Assembly: GCA_020444245.1 (NCBI GenBank)
Contig: JAHLLI010000004.1
Coordinates: forward strand, 216,230 to 280,229
From: Actinomycetales bacterium
GTDB lineage: Bacteria; Actinomycetota; Actinomycetes; Actinomycetales; Cellulomonadaceae
Length of the DNA: 64,000 bases
Direction: 5' to 3'
Of this stretch, positions 53,743 to 61,721 are shown one piece after another. The first letter of the stretch is position 1; every line of letters starts with the position of its first letter. The position numbers and the translations under genes are program-made. Under the pieces are notes generated by a model, which searched no databases, had not been told where the DNA came from, and worked only from the letters and a program-made list of their open reading frames with translations.

Positions 53743-55146
53743 TCATGGGGCTGTATCTGCTCTGTCTAGAGCCAGTTCCGCAGCTGCGCGTTCAAGGTGG
53801 CTGGGCATTCGCCTAGTGATCGCTGAGGCGGAGAGCGCCGTGATCGGATGGCCTCGAACTACGTCGAACGCACCGCTGACGGCTTTGGTGAGGGCCGCGG
53901 GCGGGGCGATGAGAGCAGAGCGCAGCTTCGCCCCTGCGAGGTCGGGATCTTCCGTGACGAGCACCCTCGGCAGGTCGCGTGCATTGAGTCGGAGGGTGCC
54001 CGTGCGGGCGAGCGCGCGGAAGGCCGTGGCGCTGTGGTCGCCGATGTCCGCCATCGTAGCGACGGCGCCGTTGAGGCTCGCACCGGCGCGCCGTGACGCC
54101 GAGTCCGCGAGGGTGGCGCTGCTCGTGCGGGCGTCGAGCGGCGCGAGGGTGGGAAGCACGCGAGCCAAGGCAACGAGGTCGTCGCGGACGGTTGCCCGCG
54201 GCGGAGCCAGAGTGACGAAACAAGAGAGCTCGCGGTGAAGCGCCTGCCAGGCGCGGCCCCGCAGAACGAGCGCCTCGGCTCCGCGATCGTGAAGGGTCGG
54301 CTCCGGGCCACTGGCGGGGTGGGCGCCGTGGAAGGCAGCGGTATGGGCATGTACGGCGATGCCGATTGTGGTGATGTCCCGCAGAGTCGCGAGGGCGTCG
54401 ACGGGGTCGGCGCTCATCTCGAAGGTGGCTTGCCGCAGGCGGTGCATGCGGTCCCCGAGCTCGGTGACGGGGTCATCGGTGCGGATCGGAGTCCAGGTCT
54501 GTGGCAGTGCCTCGAGCTGGGCCCTGGCGTCTGAGACATGGCCGTCGCCGACCGCGCTCAGATCGCGGGCGAGGTCGGCGAGGCGACCCAGGCCGGGAAG
54601 CTGCTTCGCCACGACCGGCTTTCTCACGCCAGCCTGAAGGGCCCGCAGCGCGAGGGGATCCTCGGCGGCCAGGACAGTCGCGGCCAGGCGACCGAGCTCG
54701 ACGAGTCCGGCGTCGAGGGCACGGGTGTCGATGGCGGCCGCGTCGGGCGTGCGAGGTCGCCCGTCGGCGTGGAAGTGGGTGGCGACGAGGTCAGCAGCCG
54801 CCCGCAAGCCCAGAGCGGCCTGGCGCCAGGGTCTTGTCCCTGGGGAGACCTGGGAGGGGTGGGGTCGCGCCTCGCCGACAAGGGTCTCGATTCCGGCGGC
54901 CAGGGCAATCGCAGCTCGTTCGCTCGGCGGCGCCCCGTCGCGGTGAGAGGTGAGCCCGATGCGCCGGATCTGCGCGGGCCACAGGAGGCGCCGCGTGTGC
55001 GATGCGATGGCGTCCAGGAGGGCGTGGAAGTCCCCGATCGTGTCCAGTGCCTCGTCGGCGGTCCAGAGCCGGTCGGTGCGGAGTGGCTCGGCGCCGGCTC
55101 GGATCTTCTCGGCGGTGCCGGCGAGTAAGTCGGCGTAGCTCGTCAT
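53743..55146 (-). CDS. unknown helical protein of the mobilisation module
   Basis: A 467-residue protein, Ala/Leu/Arg-rich and predicted almost all helical, with no membrane segment or signal peptide. I recognise no catalytic motif. It shares an ATGA overlap with the gene upstream (55143-55568), so the two are one operon. Position beside the relaxase suggests a mobilisation or conjugation accessory role; that is inference. It converges on jetD. Confidence 0.75.
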   Translation of the reverse strand: MTSYADLLAGTAEKIRAGAEPLRTDRLWTADEALDTIGDFHALLDAIASHTRRLLWPAQIRRIGLTSHRDGAPPSERAAIALAAGIETLVGEARPHPSQVSPGTRPWRQAALGLRAAADLVATHFHADGRPRTPDAAAIDTRALDAGLVELGRLAATVLAAEDPLALRALQAGVRKPVVAKQLPGLGRLADLARDLSAVGDGHVSDARAQLEALPQTWTPIRTDDPVTELGDRMHRLRQATFEMSADPVDALATLRDITTIGIAVHAHTAAFHGAHPASGPEPTLHDRGAEALVLRGRAWQALHRELSCFVTLAPPRATVRDDLVALARVLPTLAPLDARTSSATLADSASRRAGASLNGAVATMADIGDHSATAFRALARTGTLRLNARDLPRVLVTEDPDLAGAKLRSALIAPPAALTKAVSGAFDVVRGHPITALSASAITRRMPSHLERAAAELALDRADTAP

Positions 55147-55568
55147 GCCCAGCGCCCGGTGACCTTGGCCCGTCCTGTGATCAGGCGGGCCATGACCCGC
55201 GAGAGGGCGGCCTGGTCGGACAGGTCGAGCTCGACCTCCGCCAACGCGGCGGCCCGGTCCAGAGCGGCCGCAGCGAGCCGGTCGAGGATCGCGCGGGCCT
55301 CGACGGCGTCGTCGACGTCGCGCACGTGCCCAAGCCGCACGGCCTCCCCGGTCGCACGGAGGTTCGGACGGGCCCACTCGAGCTCATCTTGGGCGTCGCG
55401 GAAGTCCATCGCGGCGTAGGAGATCGACACCCCCACGCCCAGGGGCACGCTCATCGCCAAGTTCAAGGCGCCGAACCCGGCCGCGTAGGTCAGCGACCAG
55501 ATGCCCTCCCACCCGGCGGTCGCCTCCGAGATCAGCGTCTGCGCCGGCTGCGTCCATGTGGAGCTCAT
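55143..55568 (-). CDS. unknown small membrane-associated protein
   Basis: A 141-residue protein. One hydrophobic stretch (about 27-55, LTYAAGFGALNLAMSVPLGVG) is a likely membrane helix, followed by a soluble helical part ending in GRWA. First gene of the two-gene operon. A shared regulatory motif lies 44 nt upstream of its ATG, and GGAAGG is about 10 nt upstream. No family recognised. Confidence 0.7.
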   Translation of the reverse strand: MSSTWTQPAQTLISEATAGWEGIWSLTYAAGFGALNLAMSVPLGVGVSISYAAMDFRDAQDELEWARPNLRATGEAVRLGHVRDVDDAVEARAILDRLAAAALDRAAALAEVELDLSDQAALSRVMARLITGRAKVTGRWA

Positions 55569-55612
55569 CGCCCTCGTCCTTCCTGATCTGCATGTCGGGT
55601 TCGGGTCCCTCT

Positions 55613-55632
55613 TACCTGCAGGTGTGCGGATC
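55613..55632 (-). promoter_or_regulatory. shared 20-bp motif, copy 1 (upstream of the 55568 operon)
   Basis: Read toward the gene it is GATCCGCACACCTGCAGGTA, identical over all 20 bp to copy 3 before the relaxase. The core ACCTGCAGGT is a perfect 10-bp palindrome. The downstream edge is 44 nt from the start codon. Either a regulator operator or an extended promoter element. Confidence 0.6.
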
Positions 55633-55659
55633 GAGCAGAGAAGATCGCGCCAGTCGGCG

Positions 55660-56088
55660 TCACGGCGGCCACGCCACGACCGGCCCGGGGTTGGTCAGGT
55701 GTGCGACGCCGTCAATGCCGACGTTGACCTCGGCGTGCTCGTGGGACCCTGCCGCGTGTGCCAGGGCAGCCAGCACCAAGTGCAGGTTGGCGCGGTCGAG
55801 TCCTGCCACGACGTCGACGACGTCGACTGGCGCCTCGTCGATCAGCCCGGCGACCATGGTTAAGACTCGGCGCTCCCCGCCGGACAACGCGCCGGTCCCG
55901 CCGCGAAGCGCGTCAGCGTCGATCCACAAGCGCCCGTCCGGTTCGGTCACGATCCACGGCCACGCTGCGCCCGCGTACCGCCCGCCGAACGCTCGGAGCA
56001 GCAACTCGACGCCCGCCATCATCGGCAGCGATCCGCGCGCCCAGTCGTCGAGCCGCGCCGCGGACTCTTCCGGCTGCATCCCACTCAT
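55660..56088 (-). CDS. unknown small protein of the mobilisation module
   Basis: A 142-residue soluble protein. I chose ATG 56088 because GGGAGG sits 7 nt upstream; longer in-frame extension to 56178 is unsupported. A SGGERRVLTMVAGL segment and the C-terminal LVLAALAHAAGSHEHAE are its most striking parts. They are reminiscent of small proteins near actinobacterial relaxases, but no function is known to me. It has its own promoter region with a copy of the shared motif. Confidence 0.7.
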   Translation of the reverse strand: MSGMQPEESAARLDDWARGSLPMMAGVELLLRAFGGRYAGAAWPWIVTEPDGRLWIDADALRGGTGALSGGERRVLTMVAGLIDEAPVDVVDVVAGLDRANLHLVLAALAHAAGSHEHAEVNVGIDGVAHLTNPGPVVAWPP

Positions 56089-56209
56089 CCCGAACCTCCC
56101 GCGATCGAACCAACAGGCCGACCCGACGTCGGCATGTTCCTTGAGGCTCGCCACGCTCGGCCTTCTGGTGCTGATCAAGCGGCCGAGGCTGTGGATGACC
56201 GGCCCTCAA

Positions 56210-56222
56210 CTGCAGGTGTGCG
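56210..56222 (-). promoter_or_regulatory. shared motif, copy 2 (13-bp core, upstream of the 56088 gene)
   Basis: Read toward the gene, CGCACACCTGCAG is identical to the core of copies 1 and 3; the flanks differ and the palindrome is imperfect (ACCTGCAGTT). It lies 121 nt upstream of the start codon. Confidence 0.5.
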
Positions 56223-56332
56223 CGCGAGGGCAAGAAGACTCCGCGGCGGAGGCACGAGGATCCATGACTCGTCTGGCATCCACGGTCCGAGTGGGCTGGG
56301 CGGGGGCCGCCGGCGCCACATCTTCTGGCCCG

Positions 56333-56352
56333 GATCCGCACACCTGCAGGTA
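56333..56352 (+). promoter_or_regulatory. shared 20-bp motif, copy 3 (upstream of the relaxase)
   Basis: GATCCGCACACCTGCAGGTA, a perfect match to copy 1 and in the same orientation relative to its gene. It lies 103 nt before the relaxase ATG. Confidence 0.6.
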
Positions 56353-56424
56353 TGGAGACGACACGGACGACGCCGAAGGCGGAGTCCGCCGGCGCCTGCC
56401 GCGCAGCGCGCCGGAGACCTGTGC

Positions 56425-56450
56425 CGGCGGCTCCGGGCGGTGAGCCGCCG
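56425..56450 (+). other. 9-bp perfect hairpin abutting the relaxase start
   Basis: Stem 56425-56433 with 56442-56450 and loop CGGGCGGT. The stem ends on the first base of the GTG codons that precede the relaxase ATG, and no other ribosome site is visible. It could mask translation initiation or serve as relaxase recognition DNA. Confidence 0.5.
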
Positions 56451-56455
56451 TGGTG

Positions 56456-59400
56456 ATGACGATGCACCGCCTGACCGCAGGGGCGGGCTACCAGTACCTG
56501 CTGCGGCACACAGCTTCTGGGGACTGCGACCGATCGGCGGCGGCCGACCTGACGGCGTACTACACGGCGTCCGGGAACCCGCCGGGGCGCTGGTTCGGAC
56601 GTGGGTTGGCCGGGCTCGGCGACGGTGGCCCGGAGACTGGGTCGCCGGTGAACGAGCCGCAGATGGCGAACCTGTTCGGCCAGGGCAAGGATCCCGTCAC
56701 CGGTGAGGCGCTGGGTCGCGCCTACCGGCAGTACACGCCCGCCGCCGAGCGCATTGCCAAGCAGATCGCCGCTCTCCCGCCCGGCCTGAGCGGCGACGCG
56801 CGCGAGGATGCGATCGCGACGATCACCCGGGTCGAGCTCGCCAAGCACACCGCGGCGGCGGTGGCTGGCTTCGACCTGACGTTCACCGCGACAAAGTCGA
56901 TCTCGACCCTGTGGGCGATCTCCGACGAGGGCACCAGGACCGTGATCCTGGCCGCGCACCTGGCCGCCGTCGAGCAGGCGCTGGCGTTCCTCGAAGACAC
57001 CGCCGCCTTCACCCGCACCGGCACCAACGGCTGCCAGCAGCACAAGGTCGATGGCCTGGTCGCGGCGGGGTTTGACCACTGGGACTCCCGAGCCGGGGAC
57101 CCGAACCTGCACACCCACCTCGTCATCGCCAACAAGGTCCAGGGCCCGCACGACGCGTGGCTCTCGGTGGACTCCAGGGCCCTGCACCACGCCGTGGTGA
57201 TGGTCTCCGAGCTCTATGACGACCTGCTTGCCGACGAGGTAGCCCGCCGTTTGCCCGTGCAGTTCGGGTGGCGTCATCGGGGCTCGCGCCGCTCGCCGGC
57301 CTTCGAGCTGGACGGGGTCAATGACGCGCTGATGACGGAGTTCTCCACCCGCAGCACCCAGATCGACGAGGCGATGACGGACGTCCTCGCCAACTTCTAC
57401 GCGGCCCACGGGCGCGGTCCCAACCGCATCGAGGTCACCCGGCTGCGACAGCAGGTCACCCGCACCACGCGCCCCGAGAAGCACGTCACCCCACTAGCCG
57501 ACCTGATGACGGTCTGGAAGGCACGGGCCACCCGCCGCACGGGCAAGACGCCCGCCGAGCTGACCGCCGCCGTCCTGCGCCTGTCGCAGACCATCCCGCA
57601 GCACTCCGAGCGCATCCCGGCGCCCGTCATCGACCGGCTCGCCGGACACACGATCGGTCAGGTGATGACGCGCCGGTCGACCTGGACCCGCTGGAACGTC
57701 ATGGCCGAGGCCGCCCGCTCCACCCGGGCGATGCGCATGGCCACCCCTGCCGACCGCACAGCCCTTCTCGAACGCGTCACCGACGCCGTCCTCGCCAGAT
57801 GCGTCAGCCTGCAGGCACCCGACCCGCTGATTATCCCTGCCGTCTACGCCCGGCCTGACGGGGTCTCCCAGTTCACCCGCACCGGTGAGGACCGCCACAC
57901 CCACCACCAGGTCCTCGACGCGGAAGCACGGCTCCTTGACGCGGCCAGCCTTGACGCCGGGGCCCCGACCGCTCCAGCCTGGCTCACCAAGGCCGTCACC
58001 TCCCGGCCCATCCACCGCACCGACGGACGCAACGTCACCCTCGCCGCAGACCAGGCCGACGCCGTCGAACACGTCGCCGCGTCTCCCGCCCGGCTCGACG
58101 TCCTCGTCGGCCCCGCCGGCACGGGCAAGACCACCACCCTCGCCGCCCTGAAGGCCGTGTGGGAGACCGCCCACGGACGCGGCACCGTCATCGGCCTCGC
58201 ACCCTCAGCCACCGCGGCCGCCGAGCTCGGCCAAGCGCTCGGCGTCGCGTGTGAGAACACGGCGAAGTGGCTGCACGAGTCCGGCGGCGTGGGCGCTCAG
58301 CGTCGCGCCGCGCTGCTGGCGCACCTGCACTCCGAACGAACTGCCTTCCTGGGGATCGACCAGCGGACCCGGCTGCGCACGATCGACACCGCGATATACA
58401 CCCTGACCGCCCAAGGTGACCGCTACCGGTTGCGCCGCGACCAGCTCCTGATCATCGACGAGGCTTCCCTGGCAGGGACCTTCACGCTCGACGCCCTGAC
58501 GGCGCAGGCGAGCGCGGCGGGGGCGAAGGTGCTGCTCGTCGGCGATCACAAGCAGCTTTCGGCGGTCGACGCCGGTGGCGCGTTTCACCTGCTCGCCGAG
58601 CGCGCCCGACCCGCGACACTCACGTCGCTGTGGCGGTTCAGCCAGCCGTGGGAGGCCGCCGCCACACGGCGCCTCCGCGGGGGCGACGTCGGGGTCATCG
58701 ACGCCTACGCCGAGCACGACCGCATCAGCGCCGGCGCTGCGGAGGTCATGTGCGAGGACGCCTACGCCGCCTGGCAGACCGACACCGAAGCCGGCATTCC
58801 GGCGATCCTGATCGCCGCGGACTCCCACACCGTCGATGTCCTGAACACCCGCGCCCACAACGACCGCGTCGCCGACGGTCTCGTCGCCCCCGAAGGGCTC
58901 AACAAGGCCGACGGGACGAGGATCAGCGTCGGGGACCGGGTCCTGACCCGGTCGAACGACCGGCGCCTGCGCGCCCCGAACGGACATGTCCGCAACGGCG
59001 ACCTGTGGCAAGTCGCCGCCATCGCCCCCGACGGCGCCATCACGGTCACCCCGGTCACCCGCCCCGGCTCCGCAATGCCCGCGACCGGGGGAGAGGTGAC
59101 CCTGCCCGCGGCGTACGTGGCCGAGCATGTCGACCTCGGGTACGCGACCACGACCCACCGCGCCCAGGGCATCACCGTCGACCGCGCCCATGTCCTGGCC
59201 GCACCCGGCATGGTCCGCGAGAACCTCTACGTCGGCATGAGCCGCGGCCGTCACGACAACCACGTCTACATCGCCCTCGACGATGTCGACCCGACCTGCG
59301 ACTACCTGCCCGATCGCCAGCACATCCCCGACGGACACGACGCCCTCGCCGCGATCCTGGCCACCTCCGGCGCTGAGCTATCCGCCACTGAGACGATCGC

Positions 59401-60040
59401 CGCCTCCCAAGACGAGGTCGCCTCGCTCAAGCGCCTCGAGCCGATCCGCCAGACCCTGATCGCCGACGCCGCCGGCCACCGCTGGGACGCCACGTTCCCC
59501 GATCTGGGACTGAGCGCCGACCAGTGCGAGCAGATCACGACCTCGCCCGCCCGCGGACCCCTGATCACCGCCCTCGAACGCGGCAGCACCCTCGGCCACC
59601 TCATGCCCCAAGTCCTGGCAAGCCTCATCGCCGGCCGGCCCGTCGACGGCACCGGCGCTGCCGTCGACGTTGCCGCCGTCCTCCACCACCGCGTCAACGA
59701 CTGGCTGCACACCAAGGCCGACGACCCAACGTGCATCCGCGTCGTCCCTGACACAACAGGTGCACCCGACGACGTCGCCGGCCTCCTCAACCATGTCGAT
59801 GAGCTCATCGCTGCACGGACCGACGCCCTGACCGACCAGGCAATCGACGCCCAGCCAGAGTGGCTCGCCGCTCTCGGACCGGCGCCCGCCGGCCTGGCCG
59901 CCCGGTCGGCCTGGCGCACCCAGGTCGCCGCCCACGTCGCGCACGACGACGCCACGAGCGGGCCCACAGCGATCCGGGTGCCCCCACCATCGACCCCGCG
60001 AGCCCCGACACCTGACATAGAACGGAGCGCGACCCGATGA
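56456..60040 (+). CDS. MobF-family conjugative relaxase-helicase (TraA/TrwC type)
   Basis: A 1194-residue bifunctional protein. The relaxase half begins MTMHRLTAGAGYQYL with candidate catalytic Tyr12/Tyr14 and Tyr35/Tyr36 (TAYYTASGNPPGRW). The metal triad His208, His219, His221 has exactly the TrwC spacing (+11, +2). The helicase half has Walker A GPAGTGKTT (552-560), Walker B LLIIDEAS, and a YATTTHRAQG SF1 motif near the end. It nicks oriT and unwinds the transferred strand. GTG 56450 and 56453 are alternative starts. Confidence 0.93.
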   Translation: MTMHRLTAGAGYQYLLRHTASGDCDRSAAADLTAYYTASGNPPGRWFGRGLAGLGDGGPETGSPVNEPQMANLFGQGKDPVTGEALGRAYRQYTPAAERIAKQIAALPPGLSGDAREDAIATITRVELAKHTAAAVAGFDLTFTATKSISTLWAISDEGTRTVILAAHLAAVEQALAFLEDTAAFTRTGTNGCQQHKVDGLVAAGFDHWDSRAGDPNLHTHLVIANKVQGPHDAWLSVDSRALHHAVVMVSELYDDLLADEVARRLPVQFGWRHRGSRRSPAFELDGVNDALMTEFSTRSTQIDEAMTDVLANFYAAHGRGPNRIEVTRLRQQVTRTTRPEKHVTPLADLMTVWKARATRRTGKTPAELTAAVLRLSQTIPQHSERIPAPVIDRLAGHTIGQVMTRRSTWTRWNVMAEAARSTRAMRMATPADRTALLERVTDAVLARCVSLQAPDPLIIPAVYARPDGVSQFTRTGEDRHTHHQVLDAEARLLDAASLDAGAPTAPAWLTKAVTSRPIHRTDGRNVTLAADQADAVEHVAASPARLDVLVGPAGTGKTTTLAALKAVWETAHGRGTVIGLAPSATAAAELGQALGVACENTAKWLHESGGVGAQRRAALLAHLHSERTAFLGIDQRTRLRTIDTAIYTLTAQGDRYRLRRDQLLIIDEASLAGTFTLDALTAQASAAGAKVLLVGDHKQLSAVDAGGAFHLLAERARPATLTSLWRFSQPWEAAATRRLRGGDVGVIDAYAEHDRISAGAAEVMCEDAYAAWQTDTEAGIPAILIAADSHTVDVLNTRAHNDRVADGLVAPEGLNKADGTRISVGDRVLTRSNDRRLRAPNGHVRNGDLWQVAAIAPDGAITVTPVTRPGSAMPATGGEVTLPAAYVAEHVDLGYATTTHRAQGITVDRAHVLAAPGMVRENLYVGMSRGRHDNHVYIALDDVDPTCDYLPDRQHIPDGHDALAAILATSGAELSATETIAASQDEVASLKRLEPIRQTLIADAAGHRWDATFPDLGLSADQCEQITTSPARGPLITALERGSTLGHLMPQVLASLIAGRPVDGTGAAVDVAAVLHHRVNDWLHTKADDPTCIRVVPDTTGAPDDVAGLLNHVDELIAARTDALTDQAIDAQPEWLAALGPAPAGLAARSAWRTQVAAHVAHDDATSGPTAIRVPPPSTPRAPTPDIERSATR

Positions 60041-60423
60041 CCAGGACCATGCCGAACACGGCCCCCGACGGGTTCTTCCCAGAGCCCGTCCTGCACCAGC
60101 CCAGCGGCCCGCCCATGCCGATCATGTGGGCCGCCCACACTGCCACCGAGCAGCAGCACCTCCTCGACGAGCTCGACCCGTGGGTCACCTGGCTCGTCGA
60201 CCACTACCGACTGGACCGCCGCAACGTACCCGAGTGCTGGTCGAAGCACTGGGAGCTCATCGAGGAACTCTCCGCTCTCCAGCTCGCATGGGAGGCCGCC
60301 TACGCCACCACGGCGCACGCCGACGCGCCCCTGACTTGGCACGAGCGCCTGGGGCTCGCTCGAGTCAGGCTCGCGGAGTGGGCCGCGCGGACGGGATGTC
60401 GTGCCGGGGAGCACCGGCCGTGA
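60037..60423 (+). CDS. DUF4913-like protein
   Basis: A 128-residue protein. The core ELDPWVTWLVDHYRLDRRNVPECWSKH and the closing RVRLAEWAART match the DUF4913 pattern found next to relaxases on actinobacterial elements. Function is unknown. The ATGA overlap with the relaxase stop makes them one operon, so it probably helps DNA processing. After it, 60424-60634 shows nothing I can support. Confidence 0.75.
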   Translation: MTRTMPNTAPDGFFPEPVLHQPSGPPMPIMWAAHTATEQQHLLDELDPWVTWLVDHYRLDRRNVPECWSKHWELIEELSALQLAWEAAYATTAHADAPLTWHERLGLARVRLAEWAARTGCRAGEHRP

Positions 60424-60634
60424 ACCGGCCCTCCGCGCTGGGTCGCGGCTCGAAGTGAGTGGACGACAGGCCGGGCGCGGGGGTGGGCGAGCGTGGCATC
60501 TTCACCCGTATCTGCCGATGAGCACGCACTGGGCGACCGCATGCGCCGCCTGGCCCTCGCCTGCCGCGTGCCCCGCTTCAGTAGATCGCCACGGTTCTCG
60601 GCTGGACCCCGAGGACGGGCTCACCAATTCCTGA

Positions 60635-60733
60635 TCACGGCTTGGAGCGTGTCTCGCTCGGGTTCTTGACTGGCGGCGGTCCGGCTGGCTTCGTCTTTGC
60701 CGTCCCCTTGTCGGGACGCGCGGCCCCTCTCAT
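60635..60733 (-). CDS. Lys/Pro-rich microprotein 3
   Basis: A 32-residue reading frame starting at ATG 60733, with GGAAGG 9 nt upstream. It carries KTKPAGPPPVKNP, matching the motif of the two microproteins before it. It starts 57 nt after the stop of microprotein 2. An overlapping frame (ATG at about 60786) is also open for 54 codons but lacks the motif. Confidence 0.5.
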   Translation of the reverse strand: MRGAARPDKGTAKTKPAGPPPVKNPSETRSKP

Positions 60734-60790
60734 GCGGACCTACCTTCCGGCTCTGAATGGTCAGCGGGTAGTGCGCTCCTTGCATGGCGC

Positions 60791-60907
60791 TCACCCGCGC
60801 TCATCGCGCTTCCCCTCTTTGACCGGGCGGGTGCGAACCGGCGGCGGGGCGGTGGGCTTCTTCGGCGGCGAAGGGACCTGCTTCGCCGTCCGGGGTTTGT
60901 CGCTCAC
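60791..60907 (-). CDS. Lys/Pro-rich microprotein 2
   Basis: A 38-residue reading frame starting at GTG 60907, overlapping the stop of microprotein 1 by 4 nt (GTGA), the same coupling used by real gene pairs in this genome. It contains SPPKKPTAPPPVRTRP. GGAGA lies about 8 nt upstream. Strongly basic, no hydrophobic segment. Confidence 0.6.
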   Translation of the reverse strand: MSDKPRTAKQVPSPPKKPTAPPPVRTRPVKEGKRDERG

Positions 60908-61029
60908 CGGCCATCTCCGGGCGGATGCTTGCCAGCCTTGAGAGTGATGCCGCGTACTGGCGGCGGGGCTGCGGGCTTCTTCGGCACCGCGGCCGGGGCG
61001 GCCTTGTTCTTCTCGCTCTTGCCTGCCAT
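60904..61029 (-). CDS. Lys/Pro-rich microprotein 1
   Basis: A 41-residue reading frame starting at ATG 61029 with a near-perfect ribosome site (GGGAGGA, 6 nt upstream). It starts MAGKSEKNKAAP, contains VPKKPAAPPPVRGI and ends KHPPGDGR. It begins 15 nt after the stop of the three-helix membrane protein, so it belongs to that operon. It resembles microprotein 2 at DNA level as well: the PKKPxAPPPVR segment differs in only a few bases. No known family. Confidence 0.65.
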   Translation of the reverse strand: MAGKSEKNKAAPAAVPKKPAAPPPVRGITLKAGKHPPGDGR

Positions 61030-61044
61030 GCGCTCTCCTCCCAC

Positions 61045-61608
61045 CTAGACCCAGGTTTGCACAGCCTGCACCGCAATCGCCAGGATCAGGACCAGCACCG
61101 CAACCAACAGTGACCACGCCGATCGAGCAAGCCTATTCCCGTCCTCGCTCGCGCCGCGGGTGTTGGAACGCAGGACCTGCGCGTCGCCGTTGTCGCCTTC
61201 GTCCTCGTCGCCCGCGCGTGCCTCAGGCGTGGTCAGCAGCATCTCCGCGAAGTGCTGGATCGGGGAGTAGTGCAGCGCCCCCTGTCGCACGGCCACCCAC
61301 CCGTTGAGGGTGTCGTCCACCCCGACGGAGTCGGCGTCCTTCGGCAGCAAAGTCTGGACTGCGAACCACGCAGATGCCCCGACGGCGATCGCCCCGAGCA
61401 GCGCAATGCCTGCCACCCAGCCGTCAGACGGCGCCAGGCCGATCAGCAGGGTCAACGCGACACCGTCGAACCCCAGGAGCGTAGCCGCGGTGTTCCGGAA
61501 GCCCTGTCGGCGACGCTGCTGGTCAGCCAGCAGCCAGCGTCCCTGGTCCAGGAACGCCCGGTAATGGGGCTCCCAAGGGGTCTCTGGGGGCGGGTCCGGT
61601 TCGCTCAC
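61045..61608 (-). CDS. three-helix membrane protein, unknown
   Basis: A 187-residue protein. A charged N-terminus (RQGFRNTAATLLGFDGVALTLLIGL) leads into two adjacent membrane helices (about 40-62 and 66-90). A cytosolic part (90-160) follows, with one C-terminal helix (LLVAVLVLILAIAVQ) ending the chain. The layout recalls membrane effectors of nucleotide-signal defence systems, but no cyclase or sensor gene is adjacent, so that is only a shape comparison. GTG 61608 is the likely start. First gene of the microprotein operon. Confidence 0.7.
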   Translation of the reverse strand: MSEPDPPPETPWEPHYRAFLDQGRWLLADQQRRRQGFRNTAATLLGFDGVALTLLIGLAPSDGWVAGIALLGAIAVGASAWFAVQTLLPKDADSVGVDDTLNGWVAVRQGALHYSPIQHFAEMLLTTPEARAGDEDEGDNGDAQVLRSNTRGASEDGNRLARSAWSLLVAVLVLILAIAVQAVQTWV

Positions 61609-61708
61609 GCTCCCAGTGTGCCCGCCACCAGGGCGCGGTGTCGCTGGCTCCAGGCAGCGCAGGCGCCACCGCGCGGCGGCGACACGGCGGTCACCGCGGG
61701 CGCAGCGC

Positions 61709-61721
61709 TACCGTCTCGTCC
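61709..61721 (+). promoter_or_regulatory. leaderless -10 box of the 61722 gene
   Basis: TACCGT (61709-61714) ends 7 nt before the ATG, the same geometry as uvrB in the core. The 113-bp gap to the divergent membrane gene must hold both promoters. Confidence 0.5.

Larger units (their letters stand above)
56089..56455. other. non-coding control region of the mobilisation module, candidate oriT
   Basis: A 367-bp divergent intergenic region. Besides motif copies 2 and 3 it holds three inverted repeats: CTCGGCC/GGCCGAG (56156-56162 with 56181-56187), GGCGG/CCGCC (56378-56390), and CGGCGGCTC/GAGCCGCCG (56425-56450). MobF relaxases usually nick beside such a hairpin close to their own gene, so an oriT is plausible here. 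The nic site is not identifiable by eye. Confidence 0.4.

Noticed and set aside
53816..55138. Several plus-strand frames between jetD and the relaxase
   Set aside because: They are antisense to the 467-residue gene, which has consistent helical protein character and is coupled to its neighbour by an ATGA overlap.
60642..60941. Plus-strand frame of about 99 codons opposite the microproteins
   Set aside because: No ribosome site, odd composition, and the minus strand has three ordered frames with a shared motif and good ribosome sites.
61045..61608. Calling the three-helix protein a CBASS or Pycsar effector
   Set aside because: Only the membrane layout is similar. No nucleotide cyclase, CD-NTase or accessory gene is adjacent, so I left it as unknown.
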